A stretch of 64,000 nucleotides of DNA from Puffinus mauretanicus (GCA_023333565.1 JAJKFH010000413.1:1-64000), one strand, 5' to 3'. Shown: positions 1 through 10,941, counted from the first letter of the stretch. The notes: generated from the letters alone by a model not told the origin. Numbers and translations: made by a program.

Positions 1-1021
1 GCCTTCAGAAGGATTTGGACTATTCTCTCCCCTTTCTCGAAAACTTCCTCTGCTGTGTTGCCCCACACAATGATGTCATCAATGTACTGCAGGTGTTCTG
101 GAGCCTCACCCTGTTCCAGTGCGGTGTGGATCAGTCCATGGCAAATGGTAGGGCTGTGTTTCCACCCCTGGGGCAGTGGGTTCCAGGTGTACTGGACACC
201 CCTCCAAGTGAAAGCAAACTGTGGCCTGCACTCTGCTGCCAAAGGGATGGAGAAGAAGGCATTAGCGATATCAATGGTGGCGTACCACTTGGCTGCCTTT
301 GACTCCAGTTCGTAGTGGAGTTCCAACATGTCCGGCACGGCAGCACTCAGTGGCGGCGTGACTTCGTTCAGGCCACGGTAGTCTACTGTTAGTCTCCACT
401 CTCCAGTAGACTTTCGCACTGCCCATATGGGACTGTTGAAGGGTGAGCGAGTCTTACTGATCACTCCTTGGCTCTCCAGTCGACGAATCAGCTCATGGAT
501 GGGGATCAGGGAGTCTCGGTTGGTGTGGTATTGCCGCCGGTGCACTGTTGTGGTAGCAATTGGTACCTGTTGTTCTTGGACCTTCAACAACCCCACAACA
601 GAAGGGTCCTCCGAGAGACCAGGCAAGGTGGACAGCTGTTTAATTTCCTCCGTCTCCAGGGCAGCTATGCCAAAAGCCCACCGGTACCCTTTTGGGTCCT
701 TAAAATACCCTCTCCTGGGGTAGTCTATGCCAAGGATGCACGGAGCCTCTGGGCCAGTCACAATGGGGTGCTTCTGCCACTCATTCCCGGTTAGGCTCAC
801 TTCGGCCTCCAACACAGTTAACTCTTGGGATCCCCCTGTCACTCCAGAAAAATACAAATGGGTTCTGCCCCTTTATAGCCTGATGGCATCAGGGTACACT
901 GTGCACCGGTGTCTACGAGAGCCTTATATTCTTGTGGATCTGATGTGCCAGGCCATCGAATCCACACGGTCCAGTAAACCCGGTTGTCCCTTTCCTCCAC
1001 CTGGCTGGAGGCAGGGCCCCT
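1..1021 (-). pseudogene. pol: pol: protease and N-terminal reverse transcriptase, partial, frame-shifted
   Basis: The minus strand carries an aspartic protease with the DTGA active-site motif (bases 902-913), then a reverse transcriptase with a VDYRGLNE-type block, a TIDIANAFFSIP block (catalytic Asp of motif A), a PQGWKHSP block and YIDD (bases 75-86), which holds the two further catalytic aspartates. These are standard blocks of retroviral Pol. The protease is in the same frame as gag, directly after gag's TAG. The RT is in another frame: the spacing from DTGA to YIDD is not a multiple of three, and the change falls in a short A-run (plus strand) near 848-852, in the middle of protease. From there to the window edge the RT frame is open. 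The break looks like a mutation, because the site is not a canonical slippery heptamer and would split protease itself. Confidence 0.85.
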
Positions 1022-2929
1022 CTAGTCCTGGTCATCATATTCGCTATCCACTTCTTGTAAGTATGGGTCAGAAGTCCCTTTGTTAAGGTCGGAAGTGGAA
1101 TCAGTCCTTCTACTCTGTCTGGGGAACTCACTGGAGACTGGAGCAGCAGTTTTCCTGGAAGGACCCCCTTTTCTGGTTGTTTTCCCTTGCAACTCGTGTA
1201 CCCGTGCCTGTAGGACTGAGGTAGGTTTTGCATCCCACTTCTTCATGTCCTCTCCATGGTCACGCAGGTAAAACCACAGGTTGCCCCGGTGTGTGTACCC
1301 ATGATGTCTTCTCTCTTGAGCAGAGGGACGCTTGCTCCTAATGGCTGAGACACTGGCCCGTGCAGGTGGGGAGCAGGACATATCCTCTTTGAGTTGCTGG
1401 ACCTCCTGAGACAGTTTCTCCACAGCTGAGACACAGGCCCGTAGGGAGGAAGAGAGACTTTCTTCATATTGCCGGAGTTGGCCAGCCAGTTCATCCACCG
1501 TTTGTTCCTCTCCATCTCTCCAGGTCATTACTGCCAATGAGTTTGCATGTGGCGCTGGTGCGCTCCGTACAAACTTCCGCCACATGGGTCGGGTGCATTT
1601 GACTTCATCTGGGTCTTTGGATAACTGCTCGTTGTTCAGGTCATCATAAAGCACTTCCAGCACAGCTAATTCTCTCAGGTACTGGATACCTCTCTCCATG
1701 GTGGTCCACTTGCCTGGGTGGCATATAACATCTTCCTTGAAGGGATACCTTTCCTTCACACCTGACAGGAGTCGCCTCCAGAGGCTGAGGACTTGTGCCC
1801 CTTGTCCAATTGCTTTGTCAATGCCCCCTTCCCTAGAAAGGGATCCCAGCTGCTTGGCTTCTCTACCCTCTAATTCCAGGCTACTGGCCCCGTTATCCCA
1901 GCATCGGAGCAGCCAGGTGACAATGTGCTCGCCTGGACGACGGCTGAAGTCTTTTCGCATATCTCGCAGCTCACCCAGAGATAGGGATCGGGTGGTCACC
2001 ATCTCATTCCCGGGTTCTGCCCCCTCCTCCTCCTGTTCTCGTGATGGCCCTGGTTCATCTTCATCCCTTACCAGACGAGCTGATTTTCTTGTGCATTTTC
2101 TTTTTTGTATAGGGGCGACTGATACCGGCACGGGTTGGGTCTCTGTCGCAGGGGGCGGAGTAGCTGCCGTGCCTGCCCTGGGGGGTGAGGGAGCCGCTGT
2201 GCTTGCTGTGGGGGGAGGAGTAGCCACAGGGCCTGTTGCTTTGTCATCAGCTGCAGAGACGTTTCCTTCCCCTTGGGGGTTCTGAGTGATGTTAAACAGG
2301 GCTCGGTAGGCGTGGGCCAGGCCCCAGCATATTGTAGTGATTTGCGTCTCCCTAGAATGGCCAGGGTGACAGCATACTTCTTCCAAATATTCTACTAATT
2401 TTTCAGGGTTCTGCACTTGTTCAGGGGTAAAGTTCCAGAACACTGGGGATGCCCATCGTCCTAAGCATTTGCCCATGCTTTCCCACTCGCCCTGCCACTC
2501 ATAACTATCCAGCCTTGGGGCAGATCTCTGGATGACATTCTTAAATTGCTTACTAACCTTGGATAAAACCGCAACAATATTCCCAAGGAGTACCAATAGA
2601 TGTATCCTAACTACCCAGGGATGTTCAAGGTACTGGCAAGTTATTTTAACAAAGGAGATGACATCATAGAGAAAGGTAGCGAGGGTGCCATTCTCTACTT
2701 CCTCCATAAAGAATCTCTCGGAGGAAAAGGTATAATTGCTAATGGTCTCCATGAGGTGGTACCCGAAATGCAGAAACGGCTTCATTACGAATCCCAAATA
2801 CCAAATAACCCCCAATGCCAGCGTTTTAGTAACAAATCTCCCAGGCAAAACATCATTAATCACGGCAGAGCACAACAGACTACAAAACCCAACTCCAATT
2901 TTAAACAGGTACAGTAAAAACAAGAGCAT
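1022..2929 (-). CDS. gag: Gag polyprotein of ERVL-like provirus, uninterrupted, hydrophobic N-terminus
   Basis: A 635-codon frame, ATG at 2929-2927, stop TAG at 1024-1022. The frame is open four codons upstream (TTG at 2941), but the first ATG is the likely start. Visible parts: strongly hydrophobic residues 1-23, two more hydrophobic stretches near 36-49 and 108-122, a Pro/Thr/Ala-rich linker near 236-271, a basic nuclear-localisation-like cluster (KRKCTRKSARL, about 276-286), a helical capsid-like block near 312-431, a heptad-like helix near 491-517 (SAVEKLSQEVQQLKED), and a conserved-looking RGNLWFYLRDHGEDM block near 548-562. I see no CCHC zinc knuckle, and residue 2 is not Gly, so no myristoylation signal. 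Gag would form the particle core; membrane attachment through the N-terminal hydrophobic segment is inference. The capsid assignment rests on position and helical composition only. Confidence 0.8.
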   Translation of the reverse strand: MLLFLLYLFKIGVGFCSLLCSAVINDVLPGRFVTKTLALGVIWYLGFVMKPFLHFGYHLMETISNYTFSSERFFMEEVENGTLATFLYDVISFVKITCQYLEHPWVVRIHLLVLLGNIVAVLSKVSKQFKNVIQRSAPRLDSYEWQGEWESMGKCLGRWASPVFWNFTPEQVQNPEKLVEYLEEVCCHPGHSRETQITTICWGLAHAYRALFNITQNPQGEGNVSAADDKATGPVATPPPTASTAAPSPPRAGTAATPPPATETQPVPVSVAPIQKRKCTRKSARLVRDEDEPGPSREQEEEGAEPGNEMVTTRSLSLGELRDMRKDFSRRPGEHIVTWLLRCWDNGASSLELEGREAKQLGSLSREGGIDKAIGQGAQVLSLWRRLLSGVKERYPFKEDVICHPGKWTTMERGIQYLRELAVLEVLYDDLNNEQLSKDPDEVKCTRPMWRKFVRSAPAPHANSLAVMTWRDGEEQTVDELAGQLRQYEESLSSSLRACVSAVEKLSQEVQQLKEDMSCSPPARASVSAIRSKRPSAQERRHHGYTHRGNLWFYLRDHGEDMKKWDAKPTSVLQARVHELQGKTTRKGGPSRKTAAPVSSEFPRQSRRTDSTSDLNKGTSDPYLQEVDSEYDDQD

Positions 2930-3010
2930 GGTGCAGAGCAAATTAATATGTTACCAGATATAAATTCCTCAATATGCTCTAAATAATCTGTCGTTATCTC
3001 AACCCTCCGT

Positions 3011-3028
3011 GCCCCACGTTGGGCGCCA
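3011..3028 (-). other. Primer binding site, tRNA-Lys1,2 type
   Basis: On the minus strand TGGCGCCCAACGTGGGGC lies 8 nt inside the LTR edge. It is the complement expected for the 3' end of tRNA-Lys1,2, the primer class used by spumaviruses and Mason-Pfizer monkey virus. All 18 positions fit my memory of that site, so the primer site is essentially unmutated. Confidence 0.88.
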
Positions 3029-3166
3029 AAAAGGACTGTCGTGGTTTAACCCCAGCCAGCAAAAATAAACGCCACGCAGCCGCTCGATCACCCCCCCCCC
3101 CCGGTGGGATGGGGAGAGAATCGGGAGGGCACAAGTAGGAAAGCTCCCGGGTTGAGATAAAAACAG

Positions 3167-3172
3167 TTTAAT
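3167..3172 (-). terminator. LTR polyadenylation signal, ATTAAA
   Basis: ATTAAA on the minus strand about 150 bp downstream of the TATA box. The same hexamer is in the same place in the plus-strand relative at 34646-34651. Confidence 0.5.
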
Positions 3173-3320
3173 AATTGAAATAAAACTAAGTAGAACAGTA
3201 AAATAACAATGAGAACAACAACAATAACAGAATACACAAAACAGGCAATGCACGACACAACCGCTCACCGACCGCCGACCGCGTGTCACGAACGGGGGGC
3301 GAGCCCCCCCACACACCTGG

Positions 3321-3366
3321 TTTTTATACTGAGCATGATGTCACATGGTATAGAATACCCCATTGG
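3321..3366 (-). promoter_or_regulatory. LTR core promoter: TATAAAAA with upstream CCAAT
   Basis: Minus-strand TATAAAAA occupies 3328-3321 and an inverted CCAAT (ATTGG on plus) lies at 3362-3366, about 35 bp upstream. The same CCAAT-TATA pair with similar spacing occurs in the solo LTR at 34451-34496, supporting it as the conserved family promoter. Activity in the host is not shown by sequence. Confidence 0.6.
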
Positions 3367-3542
3367 CCAGCTGGGTCCACCACCCCGGCTGCGCTCCCCC
3401 CTCCCGGTGCAAGCATCACCCAGCAACAGCCAAAGCATCAATGGGCATCATCAAACGCTCCTTTCACACCGAACCCAAAACACAGCACACCCCCCAAGCT
3501 ACTGGGAAGAAAGTTAACCCTGTCCCAGCTGGAACCAGGACA

Positions 3543-3897
3543 GTAGTGAACGGTGGACGTAAAAGGCTGCTGGCCCACCATCCAGGAACCACAAACTAGA
3601 GGCTACCAGACATCGCTGGAACCCAGGGTGGTGATATCTCTCTTTTTCATCATCTCAATCTTCTCTCCTCTTCTTTCCTCCTTTTTAATTTTCTCTAATT
3701 CTCTAATAATATAGGAGATAAGACTGTTAAGACTACATGCTTGACCACTTAGTCATTCGTTATTTGAAATCAATAAAAAGTTTAAGTGGATTTATCAGTC
3801 GCTTGGTGTGGACCGCGCCTATATTTGTCCGCGGGGAATCATGAAACCTAGTTGTAGCCCATCTCCTACCCCAGGGTTCGAGATTCAGGTTGTGACA
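3543..3897 (+). repeat. Probable LTR remnant (R-U5 side) of another ERV family
   Basis: This stretch abuts the ERVL LTR edge exactly. It contains a pyrimidine-rich segment, an AATAAA-type signal near 3770, a CpG-bearing segment and a terminal TGTGACA at 3891-3897. The layout (GGTGGTGA box, pyrimidine stretch, AATAAAA, T-rich R-U5, ending ...ACA) resembles 41290-41500. I infer an older LTR whose 5' part was lost, or whose copy was entered by the ERVL-like provirus. The family is not identified. Confidence 0.35.
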
Positions 3898-4380
3898 GTC
3901 AAGCTACACCTCTAAGAACTCAACTGTATTTAAATAATACATAAGTAAAATATAGGTAAACAGTACAACTTGTTAAGAAAGAAAGAAATTGAGGTTAAGA
4001 CCAATATCAATCTTTCTTATTGTCATTTGCTGAGTAGTTTGCAAAGTCAGTGAACAGGTGCAAGTACATAACCCTTATGCTGTAAGAGAAACTGAGAGGT
4101 AAATCTCATTCCTTTGAGACTTTAATTCACTGAAGTTCAATTTTGGAATGAACGCACAATATTTTCATGCTTCATGCAGTTTCAGAAGGCAAGGAAGATG
4201 TTAGTCAGAGGGTTCTATGGGTCTGTGTCCTAATGCAAGTAAATGGGGTAAATACAGCAATGCTGGGTCATAGCTGGAGACCAGATTGCAAAGTAAAGGG
4301 TACCCTCCTCCTTCTAGCCCCAACAATTATCAAAGTTGTTTGCACATATTTATTTCTGTTTCCATTCTTTCAAAAAAAAA
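3898..4380. other. Unassigned AT-rich spacer, no gene seen
   Basis: Short spacer between two LTRs of the same family. No ORF with recognisable content. It ends in an A-run directly against the next LTR. Confidence 0.6.
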
Positions 4381-4896
4381 TGTCGTGGTTTAACCTGGCA
4401 GGCAGCCAAATACCACGCAGCCGCTCACTCACTCTCCCCACCCCCAGCGGGACGGGGAGAGAATCGGAAGGGTAAGAGTGAGAAAAACTCGTGGGTTGAG
4501 ATAAAGACAGTTTAATAGAACAGAAAAAGGGAAAATAATAATGATAATGATAAAATATACAAAATGAGTGATGCACAATGCAATTGCTCACCACCCGCGC
4601 TGACCGATAACCAAGTAGCAATCAGTACTTCCTGGATCACGCCTACCATTCATATACTGAGCATGACGTCACATGGTATGGAATACCCCATTAGCCAGCT
4701 GGGCTGGCTGTCCTGATTATGTTCCCTCCCATCTTGTGTACCCAGCTCAGTCAGTAGGCACGGGAGCTGTCCTTGGACTAGGAGGGCACTTAGCAACAAC
4801 TGAAAACATCAGTGTGTTATCAACATTCTCCTCATACTAAATCCAAAACACAGCACTAGGAAGAAATTTAACCCTATCCCAGCTGAAACCAGGACA
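4381..4896 (-). repeat. Solo ERVL-type LTR (516 bp)
   Basis: Starts TGTCGTGG and ends CCAGGACA on the plus strand. It shares the U5 end, the U3 start and an ATTAAA-type signal with the provirus LTR at 3037-3542, with a less conserved middle. No internal ERV sequence or primer site adjoins it, so it is probably a solo LTR left by LTR-LTR recombination. The flanks are A-rich (AAAAA before, AAATA after), so a 5-bp target duplication with one mismatch is possible but not provable. It lies in the same orientation as the provirus 840 bp away. Confidence 0.85.
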
Positions 4897-7800
4897 AAAT
4901 AAAAACAAAATTCTGCCCATGTTTGGAACTATAGGATTAAAGAAGCACTGATTTTTTTTTTTTTTTTGCTTTTTGTGGTATTGTTCCAGGGATGCTGCAG
5001 AGAAAATTCTTCGTTACTAGATAGTACGTCCTTATGGCCTTGCTCACTCACTGCTTCATTTAAAAGTGCCAACATTCTTTCTCTCTTCTTCAGTGTCATT
5101 CTAAACCACAAACTCTTTAAATATGTCCAGGGAATTTAAAAAAAAAAAAAAAAGACAAAAAAAAAAGACTTCAGACTTCCTAGAAAGACACAATCACTTC
5201 GGCTTTCGCTTGGAAAGCAAAAGATTTAAATTGATCTTATCTGCCCTAGAACCCAAAGAACTGATCTCAACATTGTGCTGTTAAGTATAAAAAGTAATTT
5301 TAGCTATTTCTGCTTTGGAAAAAAGGATCAGCTAAAGAAACCTGTTGCTTTTGTTTTTTTTTTTTTTTTTTTTTTTCCCCCAAGAAAGGCTTAGGCATGT
5401 AGCAAGTAATTGTTCAGAACTAAGAATGCACAGAAATATCTTAATTGTAGAGACGCATTGGTTGTAAGATACACTCTTTTGCAACATTTTATATTGTTTA
5501 TTTCAGGTTGGTCCTGCTCAATATACAAATAATTTGTATATTCCATACTCAGGAATCCTGTAGATTTTTATAAAAAGCAAGAAACCTAACTTAGAGCTTA
5601 TGATTCCACTGGACTGGCAAACACCTAAAGATGATGGCAGCAGTTATCTACTGGTTATTACCCACTGTGTTATTTCCATTAGTGACTCTAACTTTTAATA
5701 AAAGGAAGTCCTTTATAGTATGCAACAAGCCAGCTTTCCTTCTAGAGAAAGGACAGTGCATAGTCTTGCAGTTGCTAGCTAGAGACTTTTTATGGCTAAT
5801 GAAAGCAATTGAGATGTGACATGCTTCCACTGAGAATCAGAAAAGTTGAAAAAGCTTACCTGCTTTAAAACTATTTCTTCAGAGGGTATAACCTTGTCAT
5901 GATCCACTTGCAAAATGTTTTATAATCTCCAGTAGAAAGTGTGAAAATCTTTTAAATTCTAATCTATATTTACACTCTACATTTGTATATCATAGATCAT
6001 AGTCCCACTGGATAATTGTGTTTGGTGAAATTTTGCATATAGGCAGTATTTACCTATTCATATAATTTCTCAGAAAGTGTTACTTAGAAGTTCAATCATA
6101 AATACTTCCAATCAGATAGCAAAGACATCAGAACATGGGGAAGACTAAGGTGCTTTTTGAAATGAGGCTTTCTAATACGGATTTACTACACGGGCATGCA
6201 TAAATGGAACCTTCTACATGCCTCAGTTGCAGACTAATCAGGAAAAGACATACGAACAGGGTAACAGAAAAAAAACTACTTTCTTCTCTGTAATAATTTC
6301 ATTTTAAAATAGTTTGCTTCATTTTCTCTAGAATTTTTTGAAGTATTCTGTATCAATTTTATTTGCCTAGGCAGAAAAGTATTGCCACAACAGCCCCAGA
6401 AGTATATTCGCATCTTATTCTCTTTCAGGGATAAATTACGTACTGCACAACTAAGTGTTTTCATATGGAAATTACAGATTTGCTTTTCCTGCTCCTCCCT
6501 AAACATAGATTGATATGAGATAAACCCCTCACATAATAGATTTTTTTTTTTATGCAGAATAAACATTTGATTAAATTGGAAACTTTGGAGGGGGACTAAA
6601 TATTGTCTTGACTTGTGATGTTCCCAGAGTAATATATTATCCAACAGTGGACAACAAGTAATTCTAACAATGTTAGCATTTCGAAACGCTCAAGGAGCAC
6701 TTACGCAAAAAGTTTATATGTGTGAACTGTTTAAATAATCTGAAGTGTACATTCCTAGTTTGAGGGGAAAAAAACTACAAAGAAGTACAGAGTCAGAAAC
6801 ATTTGCATTATGAAGCAGTTTGGAGGTGATCAAGGTCAGGTAATTGATCTCAAAATGAGGTAAAATAGTTAATTTCAGTTGAATGGATGTAGTCAAAATT
6901 ATCACTTGATATGAATACTATGGGAGAAACAAATACCATACTCTTGATATGGTAAACAACAGGATAGCTGAATTCCCTTCACTTCTTGGGCCAGTTGCTG
7001 TATACTTTTGTTGCAGGATAGAATTTCCTGTTTATAGTGTTTAAAAATTTGAATCACTTAATGACATAAAAATTCTTACAGTGAAACAGCTGATACATTA
7101 CTTTATTGCCTCTGATCTGAGAAAAGAGTACTCCCGTTGAAGAATACTTTTCTGCTGCACTCCTTTTCTAATGCTGTCATGGCTGATCAGAGATAATAAA
7201 AAAAGTATTTACCGTATTACATGCTCTCCATTAAGATAGCACTTTCCTGTTTCGAAAGTATTGAGCATCACTGAGTTCAACTGCAATTCAAGACTGTGCT
7301 TTTTAAAACCGTCTTTGTTACCTACTTGGGAAAGTGCATTCCTTGTTGTCTGTTTTTTATGTAACACTTGCACATGAGCTTTGAATTTTATTCTGAGAAT
7401 TGATTTTTTTTTTTTTTTATCCAAAACAATTTATATCCCTGAGATAACACAGAAATACTTCTACTGCTCTATTTTTTTTCAGCTAAGCAAAGCTAATAAA
7501 TGTGAAATCCTCTCTCCACACTCAAGATATCAAGGTAAGACGGATACATTTGAAGAATTGGTCTAATACATTTGAAAATATAAAAATCAATAAGCTATAA
7601 AAGCTAAAAAGCTTCTTCAATTTTGTACCCTTATTGCTCAGTGTAGGTGGCCAGGGCAATGAGAACAGTCCAAGGTTGCAAAAAACCTGTTATGCATCTA
7701 GATGTGTATGGTGAAGAATATAAGAAACCCCTATGCAAGTCTGAATGCACACTTGAGAAACAGAAGGGAGCCAGCAATGGCCTTCAAGTTCTTGCTCATT

Positions 7801-10422
7801 TGATTGAGGACTTGAAAGTGTGCTTGAGGGATTCTGCAGTCCCAGCTGTGGTTCATGTCATCTTTGCATGAACAAGAGATAAATCCTTTAAGATGGATTA
7901 CTAGTTGTTTTCCTTGTGTCTTTTTGGGCAATGGAACCTCCATTTTTTATTTTCACTATATTCAGAAATTAAGGGCATAAACCTGCCTGACCAGAGGGAT
8001 TTTGGGAAGATGAAATGTTACTTTTTGAATGTATTTCTTTGCAAAAGGCAAATACAATCATTTGCAGGTTGTCTGCATTTTGCAAACTGAAATCAGGGGG
8101 GGAAAAAAAAGAAAAATACAAAAAAAACCAAAATGCAAATCCTTCTCCTTCTTTCATCTCCCTGCACATAGACACGAACCCACTCCTAGCTGAAGGGTAC
8201 AGCTGTTCCATACCCTGATGGCCTTTCCACAAGAGGGATCCAGTGTTGCTGCTGTATTAACTTCACAGCCTGGAAGTTATAAAAATAGATCAAGAAGCTT
8301 TTTCAAAGTGCTTTTTTTTTTTTTTTTTTTAATTAATGACTACATATGTAAGAAATAATAAATCAAAAGGTTGCCAAAGAGAACATTTTAACTGAGAATC
8401 ACCATTGAGCTTTAGCCAAAACTTTTTATAAGAAGATTCATATGGTGTGGTAGAGATACCTAGCAGAAAAGGGACCAATAAGTCATTGGTGTGCAGCCTG
8501 ATCTCTGAACCTTACTACTCTAATTTCCTGTGTTAGCCAAGGAATTGCTCCAATGTGCTCCATCTACATACTTCCCAAGAAATCTTACATCATGTGGGAA
8601 TCATCCAGTAAAATCTTCCCTTGCATTTCACCTTCCTCTCTCCTCTGTGTCTCTAAACTGGAGTGAGGGTGAGGAAGTGGGGACATCATCTTGCATTTCA
8701 GTATTTATTTCTGTTACACACAAGTATTATTCCATGGATTTTTAGAACAAACTCCTCCAAAATTTCCCAAGATTTACAGCTGGAGACCTCTTAAGGGAAT
8801 ATTCATATGACAGAAAGCAAACGAATCATTGCTATTCTATCAAAGTAAACTCATCTTGGTCAGAGCACACAACTATTTTGAGCAATCATTGCTTGCAACC
8901 TGGAGGTGAGGAGTTATTCTCAGGTATGCTTTATGCTATTTATTACACCCTGAGAAAATACAGTCCTGCCATTCGTTCTCATGTTTGTTCAGTCAAAATT
9001 CCCACTCAACTTTCAGAAAAATCTCTGCTAATACATTGTGTTCAAAAGAAGCATAGATAGCTAGTGTAAGAAACACTTAATACATGGAAGGAAATCAGAT
9101 CGTCAGATCTTTCTGGCATTTTGCCAAAATGTACACAATCAAGCATTTGACAACACTTGGTTTGAATGACAACACTGACGAGACTTCCTTTGATTTCCTG
9201 AGTTAAGGATTTAGAGAGCTGGGATGCATGTCAGTGAAAGACTGCATAAACGTATCGCTTTTTCATATACTACCGTCAGATTCAGAGTCACAGAATTTGA
9301 ACAGAGCCTTCAGCAAAGATCCCAACATTGTACTGGACTTTCTAGTTGAATAATTCAATACATTTAAGGAACTTTATTAGTACATTTAAGAACTGGAGAA
9401 TATAGGTAACCTCAGACATTTAGGAAAAGCACTAAACAATATTTTGAAGAAAGAAATAATCAAAGACATGGAAGTAAAATGAACATGAGATGAATGGGAG
9501 AAAAATAATAAAATACAACACTGATTTGCCAAAGGAACAATCTAATTATATACAGTACTATTAATGCCAGATACTTAATTAAGGACAATGCTAGCAAAGG
9601 AAAAACACAATATGATCTAAGCATTAATATGTTTAGCCTGGAAACCATCAATACAGTGAGGATCTGGGATTATAGTCTGAAAAATGTCAGCAATCTGTTC
9701 TGATCTGATCTGATCTGATCTGATCTCCAAAAGTATTGGGGAACTTATCTGGATATCTGATCCACGTTTTAAGAAAGGCTCGATTTGTTTCTGAAAAGGT
9801 TGTATTCTTCAATTGCTGTGAAGGCAAGGCGTCATGATGACCTAAGGGATTCTTCTCCAGTTCAGCCTTCTGATAAAATACTGGTTGAAATGGATTTAAA
9901 CTGGGATGAAAATATTAACTTTAAAATATTATCCTAAATCCTTCATATTTATATCACTTGTTATGGATTGTGATTTGAGACAGTGATAACTTCCCTCGTC
10001 TTTTCAACCTGTGCAGATATTTTTCCTACATCAGCTTTTCCTACTAAAGCCAGAAGTTTAATTTTACAGAAGATTATATAAAGAGACACTGTAGAAGAAC
10101 TACATCTCTCATAAAATATTTTTTAGAAGCAGGAAACCTGACACATTGTACATGTCAGTATTGAACTGTGAACAAAATTTACAAGAGTCAAAGCACGTCT
10201 TTAATTTACTGTTTACAGTAACAATGTAAGTTAATGACATAAACTTATGTTGCATATTTGTGCATAATTTCTTTTTAAAATAATGTGACAGCAGTTCTGA
10301 AATGTATTCTGCAATATATAAAAATTTCTCAGTGTTATCTGGAATTATTAGAATGTATTTTCACCTATATCAGAACAAACTATTTCTTAACAAATACGGA
10401 ATAGATTATGTTGATTCAAGTT
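4897..10422. other. AT-rich noncoding DNA, no gene or recognised repeat family
   Basis: Reading frames here are short and overlap on both strands, as expected by chance in AT-rich DNA. Visible structure: poly-T/poly-A tracts (for example T near 4953-4968, A near 5138-5153, 23 T at 5354-5376, T near 8312-8330) and one pentanucleotide microsatellite at 9701-9725. No splice-flanked conserved exon was recognised. Confidence 0.6.
9701..9725 (+). repeat. (TGATC)5 pentanucleotide microsatellite
   Basis: Five perfect TGATC units. Each TGATC-T junction contains GATC, so the tract carries a GATC site every 5 bp. Confidence 0.95.
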
Positions 10423-10941
10423 TGTGCTGGTTTTGGCTGGGATAGAGTTAAATTTCTTCATAGTAACTAGTATGGGGCTATGATTTGGATTTGTGCTGAA
10501 AACAGTGTTGATAACACAGGGATGTTTTCATTATTGCTGAGCAGTGCTTACATGGAGTCAAGGCCTTTTCTGCTTCTCGCACCACCCCACCAGCAAGGAG
10601 GCTGGGGGTGCACAAGAATTTGGGAGGGGACACCGCTGGGACAACTGACCCCAACTGACCAAAGGGATATTCCATACCATATGATGTCATGCTTAGCATG
10701 TAAAGCTGCGGGAAGAAGAAGGAAATGGGAGACATTCAGAGTGATGGCATTTGTCTTCCCAAGTAACCGTTACGTGTGATGGTGCCCTGCTTTCCTGGAG
10801 ATGGCTGAACACCTGCCTTCTGATGGGAAGCAGTGAATAAATTTCTTGTTTTGCTTTGCTTGTGTGTGCAGCTTTTGCTTTACCTGTTAAACTGTCTTTA
10901 TTTCAACCCATGAGTTTTCTCACTTTTACTTTTCTGATTCT
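10423..10941 (+). repeat. 5' LTR, first part (519 bp), before the nested CR1
   Basis: Matches the reverse complement of the LTR at 14961-15550 along its length, including the GTGCACAAGAATTTGGG block and the AATAAA signal at 10836-10841. It stops at ...CTGATTCT, where the other copy continues into CTCCCCCATCCCAC. Confidence 0.88.

Larger units (their letters stand above)
1..3542 (-). mobile_element. ERVL/spuma-like endogenous provirus, 5' half, cut by the window start
   Basis: Read on the minus strand, the order is 5' LTR, 8-nt spacer, tRNA-Lys-type primer binding site, gag, protease and reverse transcriptase; integrase, any env and the 3' LTR would lie beyond base 1. Seen directly: TG...CA LTR ends, an 18-nt primer site, a 635-codon gag, a DTGA protease motif and a YIDD reverse-transcriptase motif. 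The Lys1,2-type primer, Gag without a CCHC knuckle, and related solo LTRs in this window with a 5-bp target duplication (34220-34780) point to the ERVL (class III) side, but family placement is inference. Gag is uninterrupted while pol changes frame, so the copy is fairly young but defective in pol. Confidence 0.88.
3037..3542 (-). repeat. 5' LTR of the ERVL-like provirus (506 bp)
   Basis: Begins TGTCGTGG and ends CCAGGACA on the plus strand, giving TG...CA termini in either reading. On the minus strand it holds a CCAAT box, a TATAAAAA box and an ATTAAA-type polyadenylation signal in the U3-R-U5 order expected. It contains a run of 12 C (3091-3102) near the U5 end. The sequence is closely related to the solo LTRs at 4381-4896 and 34220-34780. 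The flank at 3543 begins GTAGT; its matching target duplication would lie outside the window. Confidence 0.88.

Noticed and set aside
1698..2285. 195-codon plus-strand frame
   Set aside because: Antisense shadow of the gag frame over its Pro/Ala-rich region.
3873..3890. GGTTCGA-type B-box suggesting a tRNA gene
   Set aside because: No cloverleaf or A-box at the right spacing; it lies in an LTR-like segment. The GGGTTCGAGATAATG near 12827 is ERV leader.
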